Assembly: GCA_030145015.1 (NCBI GenBank)
Contig: JAQYWI010000011.1
Coordinates: forward strand, 2,437 to 56,610
DNA from: Desulfobacterales bacterium
GTDB lineage: Bacteria > Desulfobacterota > Desulfobacteria > Desulfobacterales > JAHEIW01
Length of the DNA stretch: 54,174 bases
Direction of reading: 5' to 3'
A model generated the notes under the pieces. It saw only the letters and a program-made list of their open reading frames with translations, ran no database searches and was not told the DNA's origin. A program made the translations under genes and the position numbers. Positions 25,018 through 33,159 of this stretch are shown in pieces (position 1 is the first letter of the stretch; each line of letters opens with the position of its first letter).

Positions 25018-25890
25018 ATGGTACCAGCGCTGGCCATACTATCGGCCTTCTTATACAGCATTGCGATGATCACCGCTCAAATCGGCCTGAAAGACACGGA
25101 TACATTTCCCGGTGTGCTTATCAGCATGATTTTTTCCTTTATCGGTTCGCTGTTTCTTTTTATTTATTATGTTCCAATCAGCCACTTTGCCAATTGGGCA
25201 TTGATATATTTTTTTATTGCCGGTTTGTGCGGTCCCTGCTTGGGAAGGTTTCTGCTTTTTATCGGAATCAATCGGGTGGGGAGTTCGATTGCATCTACAC
25301 TGTACTCGATCAAGCCCCTGTTCTCGGCTGTTGCGGCAGTCTTGATTTTAGGCGAAAGCCTGACAACGGGAATTGCGGCGGCAACCGTAATGATGGTGGC
25401 CGGACTGGCCATCGTCAGCTTCGAAGAATCCGGAAAAAAGATTGAACGTTCATGGTCGAAAAAGGATCTGATTTTTCCGATAATGGCCGGCGCAGCTTAC
25501 GGGCTATCACATGTCTTCAGGAAAATAGGATTAAATATAAATCATGAACCCTTGATGGGTGTTGTCGTCCAAAATGTAGCGGCGTTGTCATTTTCTTTGA
25601 CACTTGCGCTATTTAAAAAAAACCATCATCAGGTGACGATCAATCATCGCAAAGCCTGGATTGTTTTCGGGTTGAGCGGTATTTTTTCGGTTTTAGGCCA
25701 GCTGGCAATGTTCCATGCGCTTAATGCCGGCAGCGTCGTTATTGTATCGCCGCTATCGGCGATCAGCCCTTTATTTATTATTGTTATTGCCGGCATTTTT
25801 CTTAGAAAAGTTGAACGCGTCACCTGGAGGATTACCCTCGGCGCCGTTTTAATTGTCGGTGGAACTTTTCTACTGTCTTTTTTTCCCTGA
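25018..25890 (+). CDS. DMT-superfamily (EamA) membrane transporter
   Basis: Ten-helix drug/metabolite transporter made of two EamA repeats (about residues 1-140 and 150-290). The first repeat ends with SSIASTLYSIKPLFSAVAAVLILGE and the second with the matching SVVIVSPLSAISPLFIIV and a final VLIVGGTFLLSF, the usual EamA signatures. The 290-residue length is normal. It lies between the second aldolase and the second flavoprotein; it may export an end product or import a metabolite. Direction and cargo are unknown. Confidence 0.88.
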   Translation: MVPALAILSAFLYSIAMITAQIGLKDTDTFPGVLISMIFSFIGSLFLFIYYVPISHFANWALIYFFIAGLCGPCLGRFLLFIGINRVGSSIASTLYSIKPLFSAVAAVLILGESLTTGIAAATVMMVAGLAIVSFEESGKKIERSWSKKDLIFPIMAGAAYGLSHVFRKIGLNINHEPLMGVVVQNVAALSFSLTLALFKKNHHQVTINHRKAWIVFGLSGIFSVLGQLAMFHALNAGSVVIVSPLSAISPLFIIVIAGIFLRKVERVTWRITLGAVLIVGGTFLLSFFP

Positions 25891-25964
25891 TGGTTAAGAT
25901 GCGGATCGATTAAAATCGGGCGAGGGCGCCTGTTGGCTCACGGATTCAAATGGAGGCCTAAATC

Positions 25965-27611
25965 ATGACATCGCTACCGGATAACCTGGGTAATTTAATA
26001 GAGACCGATATGTTGATTCTGGGTTCCGGCGCTGCCGGCTGCGGTGCGGCCATCGGAGCTGCGGAGCACGGATGCCGTACGGTCCTGGTTGATAAAGGCA
26101 AGGTAGAAAGCTCGGGTTGTCTCGGGGGCGGCAACGATCACTTCATGGCCGTTTTGAATACGGATCCGGAAACCGATTCCGAGGAAGCGCTGGTTAACTT
26201 TTATAAAGGTCCGTTGAGCGGGTATACGCCCGCAATGATATCACGCTGGGCACAGGCGATGCCGGTGATGCTGGATGTGCTGCAGGAAGTCGGCGTTGAG
26301 TTCGTTAAAAATCCGGATGGCACCTGGCTGAGGACCGTCGGGTTCGGCCAACCCGGGAGCTGGTTTATCAATATCAATAACGGGCAGCTGATAAAACGGC
26401 GCCTGGCCAAAAAAGTAAGGGCCCTTGGCGTTGACGTCATCGACCATGTCATGGTCACCAAGCTGCTGGCAGTCGACAATCAAATCGCTGGAGCCGTCGG
26501 TTACCATGTTCTGGACGGATCCCTTTATGTTTTTAAGGCCAAATCCGTGGTGCTGGCGCTGGGTAATAGTGCCAATCGGGTGACGACCAATTCCACCGGA
26601 AACGCGTTTAACACCTGGCACAGCCCGTTTAATACCGGCAGCCAATTTGTGCTGGCCTATGATGCGGGTGCCAAACTCATCCATCTTGATCTCAAGCAAT
26701 TGGCCACACTAGTGCCCAAGAGCTTCAGCTCCGCGGGTATGAACGGCATCAATGAAGTGGGTGCCCACGAACTGAATGCACTCGGCGAACGATTCATGGC
26801 AAAGTATCACCCCATGATGGAAAACGGCCCCAGGCTTTTTCAAATTCTCGGGACTCACCAGGAGTTGATTGAAGGCAAGGGGCCGCCCTTTCACATGGAT
26901 ATGCGCCATTGTGACAAGGAGAAACTCCATCATTTGCAATATGTTCTCATGCCCGGAGACAAGGCCACCTTCCTGGACTACTGTGAGCAGAAAGGGATCG
27001 ATTTTGCGAAATATCCGATGGAAGTCGAGCTGTCGGAAATTGAGCTGAGCGGGATGCTGATGACCCACGAGAATTTTGAGTCCACGGTTGACGGCCTGTT
27101 TAATGGCTGTGTTTTTTACAATTTTTCCGGATCCATGTGCAGCGGTTACATCGCTGCTACCGAGGCGGCCAAATCCTTAAGACAAACCGCAAAGATTCCT
27201 CCAATCAACCGTGATGAAATCTATCTTGAAAAGGAACGCATCTTCCGACCCATGAAAAATTCCAATGGGATGCGATATGATCAATTTGAAAGTGCGATTC
27301 GCCAGGTAATGAAATACTACATGAGCTATGTCAGGAATCAGAAAGGCATGGAGATCGCCCTTGAACGGCTGGGTCTGATTGAAAGCTATCTGGATACCGT
27401 AATGGCATCTAACTATCATGAATTGATGCGGGCAAACGAAGCTGTGCATCTTCTCAAGATTTGCCGGCTGGCAACCAGAGCTTCAATGGAACGCAAAGAA
27501 AGCGGGCGTGCGATCTACAGACGGAGCGATTATCCGGATCGCGACGAAGCCTATGCTAAAATACTGGCCATGTGGCAGGCAGATGGGCAAGCGCAAATGT
27601 CTTGGCTATGA
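25965..27611 (+). CDS. AprA/fumarate-reductase-type FAD flavoprotein 2
   Basis: The 548-residue flavoprotein has the FAD motif GSGAAG at residues 20-25, then SSGCLGGGNDHFMAV, which shares GNDHF with flavoprotein 1. A C-terminal helical region contains MSYVRNQKGMEIALERLG. The late flavin-site glycines are in FSGSMCSGYIAA. An AGGCCTAA site precedes the ATG. No separate ferredoxin gene adjoins it; the next gene downstream (27845-29548) carries an AprB-like domain at its C-terminus and is the likely electron partner. The substrate is unknown; a carboxylate with an alpha-beta C-C bond is typical for the superfamily. Confidence 0.83.
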   Translation: MTSLPDNLGNLIETDMLILGSGAAGCGAAIGAAEHGCRTVLVDKGKVESSGCLGGGNDHFMAVLNTDPETDSEEALVNFYKGPLSGYTPAMISRWAQAMPVMLDVLQEVGVEFVKNPDGTWLRTVGFGQPGSWFININNGQLIKRRLAKKVRALGVDVIDHVMVTKLLAVDNQIAGAVGYHVLDGSLYVFKAKSVVLALGNSANRVTTNSTGNAFNTWHSPFNTGSQFVLAYDAGAKLIHLDLKQLATLVPKSFSSAGMNGINEVGAHELNALGERFMAKYHPMMENGPRLFQILGTHQELIEGKGPPFHMDMRHCDKEKLHHLQYVLMPGDKATFLDYCEQKGIDFAKYPMEVELSEIELSGMLMTHENFESTVDGLFNGCVFYNFSGSMCSGYIAATEAAKSLRQTAKIPPINRDEIYLEKERIFRPMKNSNGMRYDQFESAIRQVMKYYMSYVRNQKGMEIALERLGLIESYLDTVMASNYHELMRANEAVHLLKICRLATRASMERKESGRAIYRRSDYPDRDEAYAKILAMWQADGQAQMSWL

Positions 27612-27685
27612 AGCAGCCGGTGCATAAAAATTGTATTTACTAGTGTTGAGTCCCGCAAGTAATTTACAAAGCACGATTTTTTTTT

Positions 27686-27814
27686 AGGTGTCAGGTGTCG
27701 GGTTTCAGGTGTCAGGAAAACACTGAGGACAGTGTACAGAAAACAGATGATCGAAGACAAAAGGCCGCCCTCATTCATCTGTTTGCTGACACCCGACACC
27801 TGACACCTGAAACC
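27686..27814. repeat. Nested palindrome built from GGTGTCAG words
   Basis: The left arm 27686-27716 is made of the repeated word AGGTGTC/GGTTTC. The right arm 27786-27814 is its reverse complement: 27686-27708 pairs with 27786-27808 at 22 of 23 positions. Alternatively 27701-27715 pairs with 27800-27814 perfectly. Nested inside are AAACAGATGA (27741-27750) pairing with TCATCTGTTT (27775-27784), and CACTG-AGGA-CAGTG (27721-27734). It fills the gap between flavoprotein 2 and the GltD-like gene. The words recur at 40475, 47621 and 50030-50164. Confidence 0.85.
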
Positions 27815-27844
27815 ATATAAACAGTAGATTAAAAGAGGTTAGCG

Positions 27845-29548
27845 ATGCCACCCAAGTTCAGTAACGAACTGATCCAAAAAATTATTTTTCCGGAATGGCG
27901 GGATGATGCGCCCAGAACCTCCCCCTGTGAGGCCAATTGTCCTGCCGGCAATCCGATTCAGAAAATAAATGCCCTCATCCGGGAAGAGCGCGTTGAAGAA
28001 GCGCTGACGTTTCTAAGATCCAGAAATCCTTTTGCAGGAATTACCGGCCGGGTTTGCGCGCACCCCTGTGAGGGTGTTTGCAGTCGCAATGAGCACGATG
28101 AGGGCTTGGCCATTCGGGCCCTGGAGAGATTCGCGGCCGACCATGTGGATGCGGCTTCGGTCCGTCAACCTCAAAGGGCAGAAAATACCGGTAAAAAGGT
28201 GGCGATTATCGGCTCAGGGCCGGCGGGAATGACCTGCGCTTATTTTTCGGCGTTGCTTGGACATGCAGTTACAGTCTTTGAATCTTCGACGAGCTTAGGC
28301 GGTATTCCGCGTACGGCAATCCCGGACTTTTGGCTGCCGAAAGATATCGTCGAACGTGAAATCGCGCAAATACTAGATCTCGGCGTGCGGGCCAAAACCA
28401 GCACGGCTGTCGGTAGGGATATCGCTTTCAACAAAATATTGAAAGAATATGATGCCTGTTTGATTGCTGTCGGCGCAAGTAAGGAAAGAAGTCTGGATGT
28501 CCCCGGTGCAGAGATGATAGTTCCGGCGATTTCTTTCTTAAAGGGCGTTAACCTCGGTCAAAGAGACAGTATTGGCGACAGGGTGGTGATTGTCGGCGGT
28601 GGTGGCGTCGCTTTTGACTGTGCCTTTACGGCTAAACGTCTCGGTGCGGCGGAAGTTCATATTGTTTGCGTTGAGGGACAGGACTGTATGTGTGCGCCGC
28701 CGCCAGAAATTAGCAAAGCGGATGCGGAAGGCATTGTGGTTCACAATTCCAAAATGATATCGAACGTTTTAAGTAAAGGCGGCAAGACCACGGGAATTGA
28801 GTACTATGAGATTTCTGCTTTTGAATTTGACGAAGAATGTCGCCTCTCAGTTCAACCGGTTTCCGGTGAAAAGAAATGCCTGGAAGCAGACTTTGTGATT
28901 TCGGCTGTCGGGGGCAACCCTGATCTTAGCTTTATCGGGGATAACGTTAAATTTGAGTTGGCTTCCAACGGGACCCTTAAAGTCAATCCCCAAACCATGG
29001 CCACATCAATGGATAAGGTTTTTGCATCCGGCGATGTCGTTTCCGGTCCAGCCTCCGTTGCGCAAGCCATCGGTAGTGGGCGGTACGCAGCCATGGCCAT
29101 CGATCATTATCTCAATGGAAGCCGATTATCAGAATTTGGAAACGTCATCATTAATGAAGAAGGCAAGGTGGTGACTGAAAAAACTACGGCTAAATTTGAT
29201 CCGTATGTGGTCTCCTATGATGAAATCTTGAATGTCGACTACCATGAAAAGAAACCGCGCCAGACAACTACAAAGCTTTTGGCAGAGGTGTCGGTCCAAT
29301 CATTTGAAGAGATGGATAAGGGCTTAGAGAAAGATCGCGCAATGATCGAAGCTGAGCGCTGCTTGCACTGTGGGCATTGCACTGCCTGCGGATGCTGCAT
29401 AGAGGATTGTCCCGGACTGATCCTGGCAATGAACTCCCAGGGGCCGCAGGTCGTCTACCCGGACGAGTGCTGGCATTGCGGTTGCTGTCGGATCGCCTGC
29501 CCGAGCGGGGCGGTTTATTATGAGTTCCCATTAAATATGCGCGTATAG
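27845..29548 (+). CDS. GltD-like NAD(P)H oxidoreductase with fused AprB-like ferredoxin domain
   Basis: Flavin/iron-sulfur oxidoreductase of the glutamate synthase small-subunit family, moving electrons between NAD(P)H and ferredoxin-like centres. The 567 residues have an N-terminal iron-sulfur helical domain with Cys28, 32, 71, 75 and 79. The FAD motif GSGPAG is at 123-128, and a second dinucleotide fold has VIVGGGGVAFD near 249-259. YVASGD-type flavin closure reads KVFASGDVV. From residue 506 there are two ferredoxin clusters (first set Cys506-522, second set Cys542/545/548/552). The second lies in YPDECWHCGCC, nearly the same as in ferredoxin 1. It lies downstream of flavoprotein 2 and likely feeds or drains its electrons. 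Confidence 0.87.
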   Translation: MPPKFSNELIQKIIFPEWRDDAPRTSPCEANCPAGNPIQKINALIREERVEEALTFLRSRNPFAGITGRVCAHPCEGVCSRNEHDEGLAIRALERFAADHVDAASVRQPQRAENTGKKVAIIGSGPAGMTCAYFSALLGHAVTVFESSTSLGGIPRTAIPDFWLPKDIVEREIAQILDLGVRAKTSTAVGRDIAFNKILKEYDACLIAVGASKERSLDVPGAEMIVPAISFLKGVNLGQRDSIGDRVVIVGGGGVAFDCAFTAKRLGAAEVHIVCVEGQDCMCAPPPEISKADAEGIVVHNSKMISNVLSKGGKTTGIEYYEISAFEFDEECRLSVQPVSGEKKCLEADFVISAVGGNPDLSFIGDNVKFELASNGTLKVNPQTMATSMDKVFASGDVVSGPASVAQAIGSGRYAAMAIDHYLNGSRLSEFGNVIINEEGKVVTEKTTAKFDPYVVSYDEILNVDYHEKKPRQTTTKLLAEVSVQSFEEMDKGLEKDRAMIEAERCLHCGHCTACGCCIEDCPGLILAMNSQGPQVVYPDECWHCGCCRIACPSGAVYYEFPLNMRV

Positions 29549-29654
29549 GGCAATGGATGTTGGTTTTTTTGGCACGAATTGCCGGGAAACAATTTTTAAG
29601 TACGACACTGAAAGGAGGTTTTTGGATTGCACCATTAGTTTTTAGACAATTTTG

Positions 29655-29692
29655 ACACCAGAAACTTTGGGTACGGATTCAAAGTTTGGTGT
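29655..29692. promoter_or_regulatory. Hairpin in the leader of the TAXI operon
   Basis: ACACCA-GA-AACTTT (29655-29668), a 12-base loop, then AAAGTTTGGTGT (29681-29692): twelve pairs with a two-base bulge. It sits about 105 bp before the TAXI receptor start in a 248-bp gap. No T-run follows in either direction. It could be a leader attenuator, or the 3' hairpin of the preceding operon. Confidence 0.5.
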
Positions 29693-29796
29693 AAAAGGCA
29701 ATGGTTCCCTTCATAAAATCGCATTATTTTTTAATGGAAGGTTTGTTGAAGGGTTGAGCATCTAATCAAACTATCCATCAGCAAAGGAGGGTTTAA

Positions 29797-30810
29797 ATGA
29801 AAAAAAGAAAATTTTGGAAGATTTTAGTTGTGATCTCTTTGGTTATTGCTTTTTCGGCGGTATCATTAAACGTTTCAGCTGCCGAAAAAAAACCGATCAC
29901 CCGTAAAATGCTTCTCGGCGGCAGGTTGGGCGATGGCTGGTTCGTGCTTTCCCAGGCTTTGGCCTACTTTGTGAACAAGCAGTCCGATTGGCTCAGGCTT
30001 GAAGTCGTGGCCACACCCGGGGTGAGTGCCGGCGCGGAAATTGCCAGCAAAGACTATGAGAAGTATATCTACATATCCCCTTATTTTGGAATGAGGCTCA
30101 ATCCCAAGTCGAAGCGGATTAATTTTTATGACAAGGAGCGCATCATCGGCTTTTGCACCGGCAACGTATGGACCTGGGTCACCTATGATAATAAAATCAA
30201 GACCGCTCAGGATCTTGCCGGCAAGAAGGTATTCATCGGCAGACCCGGCGGTGCCAGGGCGCATTTCGAACAAAGTGTCCTAAAAGAGCTGGGGGTCTTG
30301 GATAAAATCAAACTGCTCAATGGCGGTTATGGCGGCGGCAGGAATGCCGTGAGAGACGGTCTGGCCGATGTGGCCGTGATGAATTTCGACTATATTTTAC
30401 CCGCGGGGTTCAAAAAGGGGGGGTTAATTGAGGACCTGGAGACACGCAAACCGGTCTTTTATATCAACCTGATGCCCCCTGAACTCCAGCTTAAATTGGG
30501 TATGGTGCCTGTAAAAATATATGCCGGCGCTATGGATAACAAGACCCAGAAAGAGGCCGTCTATGCCTCAATTGATGCCATTTACTGGTGCGCCGATGAG
30601 CGTATGGACCCGGCCGTGGTCGAAGAGATCACCCGAATCCTATATGCGAATGCAGGCAAATTTACCAGCTGGCACGCCCAGGGAGCGGGCATTACCCAGG
30701 AGTCGATACCTACCTGGGTGATCAGCGAGAAGCAGATGCATCCTGCTGCGGTGAAGTACTACCAGGAGGCGGGTGTTAAAATTAAGCCACTGGGCGACCT
30801 TTTGCCATAG
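29797..30810 (+). CDS. TAXI-family TRAP transporter binding protein
   Basis: Periplasmic receptor for the fused TRAP permease downstream. The 337 residues start with a signal peptide (KRKFWKILVVISLVIAFSAV, cleavage near SAA-EK around residue 29). The TAXI-type mature protein has LGGRLGDGWFVLSQALA near the start, GKKVFIGRPGGARA around residues 145-158 and GGYGGGRNAVRDGLADVAVM further on. A strong AAAGGAGGG site precedes the ATG. The TAXI family accepts glutamate-like and other carboxylates; the ligand here is unknown. Confidence 0.9.
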   Translation: MKKRKFWKILVVISLVIAFSAVSLNVSAAEKKPITRKMLLGGRLGDGWFVLSQALAYFVNKQSDWLRLEVVATPGVSAGAEIASKDYEKYIYISPYFGMRLNPKSKRINFYDKERIIGFCTGNVWTWVTYDNKIKTAQDLAGKKVFIGRPGGARAHFEQSVLKELGVLDKIKLLNGGYGGGRNAVRDGLADVAVMNFDYILPAGFKKGGLIEDLETRKPVFYINLMPPELQLKLGMVPVKIYAGAMDNKTQKEAVYASIDAIYWCADERMDPAVVEEITRILYANAGKFTSWHAQGAGITQESIPTWVISEKQMHPAAVKYYQEAGVKIKPLGDLLP

Positions 30811-30836
30811 ACACAGGTGTTTTGCGTTTTAAACCG

Positions 30837-30867
30837 CTGGAGAATCCGGATAACACGGGTTCTCCAG
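30837..30867. promoter_or_regulatory. 12-bp hairpin between the TAXI receptor and its permease
   Basis: CTGGAGAATCCG (30837-30848), loop GATAACA, CGGGTTCTCCAG (30856-30867): twelve pairs including one G-T wobble, 27 bp after the receptor stop and 46 bp before the permease start. No terminal T-run. It probably sets the receptor-to-permease ratio by stabilising the receptor mRNA or partly stopping transcription. Confidence 0.65.
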
Positions 30868-30912
30868 TGCTAACTTTTGGATTTCAGAGACTGCATTTCG
30901 GAGGTCTGGATT

Positions 30913-32844
30913 ATGGAAGAAGCAATGGAATCGAAATCAACCGTGGAAAGAATTGTGGCCCTGGCGTTGCCTGTGATGGCCATGGTCATGATTTTCTACC
31001 AGTTGATCTATACGCAGTACCTGATTCAAGGCCCTACGGCACATAAGATTACCCATCTGGGGTTAGGCTTTACCGTGGTTCTTTTGTCACTGATTCATAA
31101 CGAGAAAAAAGGCCGGCCGTTGCGATGGGTGTTACTCGTAATTTCATTGGCCTTTTCGAGTTACCTGATGATCAACCTCGGTGAGATTATGTTGTATCGC
31201 CAGTCTATTCCCCTTGCCTCCGATATTGTCATAGGGGTCGTCGTCTTGATTACCACATTCATCGTGGCCTATCAGGTGTTAGGCAAAACATTTGTCATCA
31301 TTGCCGGTGCATGCATAGTCTATCTGGTCCTGGGTCGCTTTCTTCCGCATCCGTTTACCGTTGCGCCGGTATCCTTTAGCCGGATTATCATGTGGCTCAG
31401 CGCAGGTGTCGGCATCGAACAGGGGGTATACGGGCCGATCCTGGGTCTTTCCGCAAACTATCTGTTTCTTCTGATCGTATTCGGAGGAATGCTGTATGCC
31501 TTCGGCGGGGTCAGGTTCATCATGGGCGTTGGGAAATGGCTCGGCTCCAAATTCAAAAGTGGGCCGGCTGCGGTGGCTGTGGTCGGAAGCTCGCTGCTCG
31601 GGAGCATGACCGGCAGCACCGTAGCGAATGTCACAATTACGGGCGCCTACACCATACCGCTGATGAAGAAGGGCGGCTATGAACCCAAACAGGCAGGGGC
31701 CATTGAAGCTGCCTCATCCAACGGCGGGCAGATTATGCCGCCGGTCATGGGCGCAACGGCTTTTATCATGTCCGGCTTTACCGGCATTCCTTACATCCAG
31801 ATCGCCGCCGCGGTTCTGATACCGGCGATACTGTATTACCTTGGCCTGCTGATTTATGTCCAGATCAATGCCTATAAGCTCGATATCCAGGTTGAAAAGG
31901 AAGTTGTCAGTGGCAAAGAACTTCTTTTGGATGCTCCCCTTTTTGTGGTGCCGTTAGGGGTGCTTATCCTCTTACTGGTGCAGGGGTTTTCGCTTCCCTT
32001 TGTGGTTTTTTGGAGTATCGTGAGCCTTGTTACCCTGAGTTTGATTTTAAGTATTCGCAAAGAAGCCCGCCTGAGCTTTAAAGAAGTCGTCGCTGCCCTT
32101 ACCAAAAGCGCCCGAACTGCCTGTGATGTGACCATCATCAATGCGCTTATCGGGGTGGTGGCCACCTGTATAGAGACCAGCGGATTGGGAATAAAACTGC
32201 CGCTACTGGTAGGGGAAATCAGTCAGGGAATTCTGATCATAGCCCTTTTCATCACGATGATCAGTTCGATCTTTGTGGGCATGGGCGTCCCGACTCCGGC
32301 GGCCTATATGCTCGTGGCCATTGGGGCTGCCCCGGCGCTCGTCAAGATGGGGGTTCCCTTATTGCAGGCCCATCTTTTCCCTTTTATTTTTGCCGTGTTC
32401 TCCCATCTGACACCGCCCATCGCCATAGGGGCGCTGGTGGCTTCCCAGCTTGCAGAAGCCGAGTATTGGCCTACATCCTGGGAGGCACTTAAGGCGGCAT
32501 CCACGGCGTTTATACTGCCATACCTCATAGTTTTTGCCCCGGTTATCGTTCTTCGACCGGATGCGGGGTTTATCGTTTCTGCAATCCAGATAGTTGCCAT
32601 TCCCCTCGGTGTCCTGTCTCTGCAGATCACGTTTTCCAGCTACTTTATAGGTACGGTGGATCGGATAAACCGTGCAGCCTTCGGAGTAACCGCGCTTCTT
32701 TTTTTCGGTACTGTGTTTTCGAGAAGCATCTTATTTCTATCGGCAGCCCTGGCTTTATTAGCCTTTTGTATTGGCAGTCAGATATTAAAAAGACGACAAT
32801 TAAAAACTTTAGGCGCTCCTGGAGAGCTACAGGAAAGCGGTTAA
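30913..32844 (+). CDS. TRAP transporter fused permease (4TM-12TM)
   Basis: Single membrane protein combining DctQ-like and DctM-like parts, as usual for TAXI systems. I start at the ATG at 30913 (MEEAMESKSTVER), eight bases after CGGAGG; a longer frame begins 36 bp upstream without a good site. The 643 residues show about four N-terminal helices, then the DctM core with SMTGSTVANVTITGA near residues 237-251 and SNGGQIMPPVMGATAF near 273-288. A later IFVGMGVPTPAAYML and AHLFPFIFAVFSHLTPP complete the second half. It is followed by a ferredoxin and a flavoprotein. Confidence 0.93.
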   Translation: MEEAMESKSTVERIVALALPVMAMVMIFYQLIYTQYLIQGPTAHKITHLGLGFTVVLLSLIHNEKKGRPLRWVLLVISLAFSSYLMINLGEIMLYRQSIPLASDIVIGVVVLITTFIVAYQVLGKTFVIIAGACIVYLVLGRFLPHPFTVAPVSFSRIIMWLSAGVGIEQGVYGPILGLSANYLFLLIVFGGMLYAFGGVRFIMGVGKWLGSKFKSGPAAVAVVGSSLLGSMTGSTVANVTITGAYTIPLMKKGGYEPKQAGAIEAASSNGGQIMPPVMGATAFIMSGFTGIPYIQIAAAVLIPAILYYLGLLIYVQINAYKLDIQVEKEVVSGKELLLDAPLFVVPLGVLILLLVQGFSLPFVVFWSIVSLVTLSLILSIRKEARLSFKEVVAALTKSARTACDVTIINALIGVVATCIETSGLGIKLPLLVGEISQGILIIALFITMISSIFVGMGVPTPAAYMLVAIGAAPALVKMGVPLLQAHLFPFIFAVFSHLTPPIAIGALVASQLAEAEYWPTSWEALKAASTAFILPYLIVFAPVIVLRPDAGFIVSAIQIVAIPLGVLSLQITFSSYFIGTVDRINRAAFGVTALLFFGTVFSRSILFLSAALALLAFCIGSQILKRRQLKTLGAPGELQESG

Positions 32845-32923
32845 GTCTTTCGAAGAATGTGGGGCCTCTTCATTTGTTGAATGGTTAAAGTCGCAAACAA
32901 GGCCTCAGCAAGGAGGTAACCTC

Positions 32924-33133
32924 ATGATCCGCAGCATTGATAAAAGAGCGTGTGTCGGCTGCAAAATCTGCGAAATGATCTGCCCGGGCGATGTCATCGT
33001 CATGGATGCTGAAAGCAAAGCCGAAATCAAATATGCCCAGGACTGTTGGACCTGCTTCAGTTGCGAGATGGCCTGCCCGGTGAAGGCCGTTGATGTGCAT
33101 CCTTTCAGAAAACCCAGACCTATGGCCTGGTAA
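32924..33133 (+). CDS. AprB-like 2[4Fe-4S] ferredoxin 2
   Basis: Small ferredoxin of 69 residues with Cys10/13/16/20 and Cys41/44/47/51, two complete four-cysteine sets. The second is in YAQDCWTCFSC, as in adenylylsulfate reductase beta subunits. A GGAGGT site precedes the ATG. It stands directly before flavoprotein 3 (26 bp gap). This is the reverse of the order in module 1, where the ferredoxin follows its flavoprotein. Confidence 0.9.
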   Translation: MIRSIDKRACVGCKICEMICPGDVIVMDAESKAEIKYAQDCWTCFSCEMACPVKAVDVHPFRKPRPMAW

Positions 33134-33159
33134 TCGGCATGCTAACGAAGGAGGTTAAT

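Noticed and set aside
24882..25445. 187-codon open frame overlapping aldolase 2 and the EamA gene
   Set aside because: It is out of frame with both, and its translation is low-complexity while the EamA frame has clear transmembrane repeats.
27686..27814. Short CRISPR-like array
   Set aside because: The repeated words touch each other with no spacers of constant length, the arms are inverted, and no cas gene is near.
29570..29582. Possible sigma-54 promoter TGGCACGAATTGC before the TAXI operon
   Set aside because: The distance between the GG and GC pairs is eight bases; sigma-54 needs ten.
29604..29639. Leader peptide after AAAGGAGG at about 29610
   Set aside because: The only start is a TTG three bases from the ribosome site and gives seven codons without any regulatory residue pattern.
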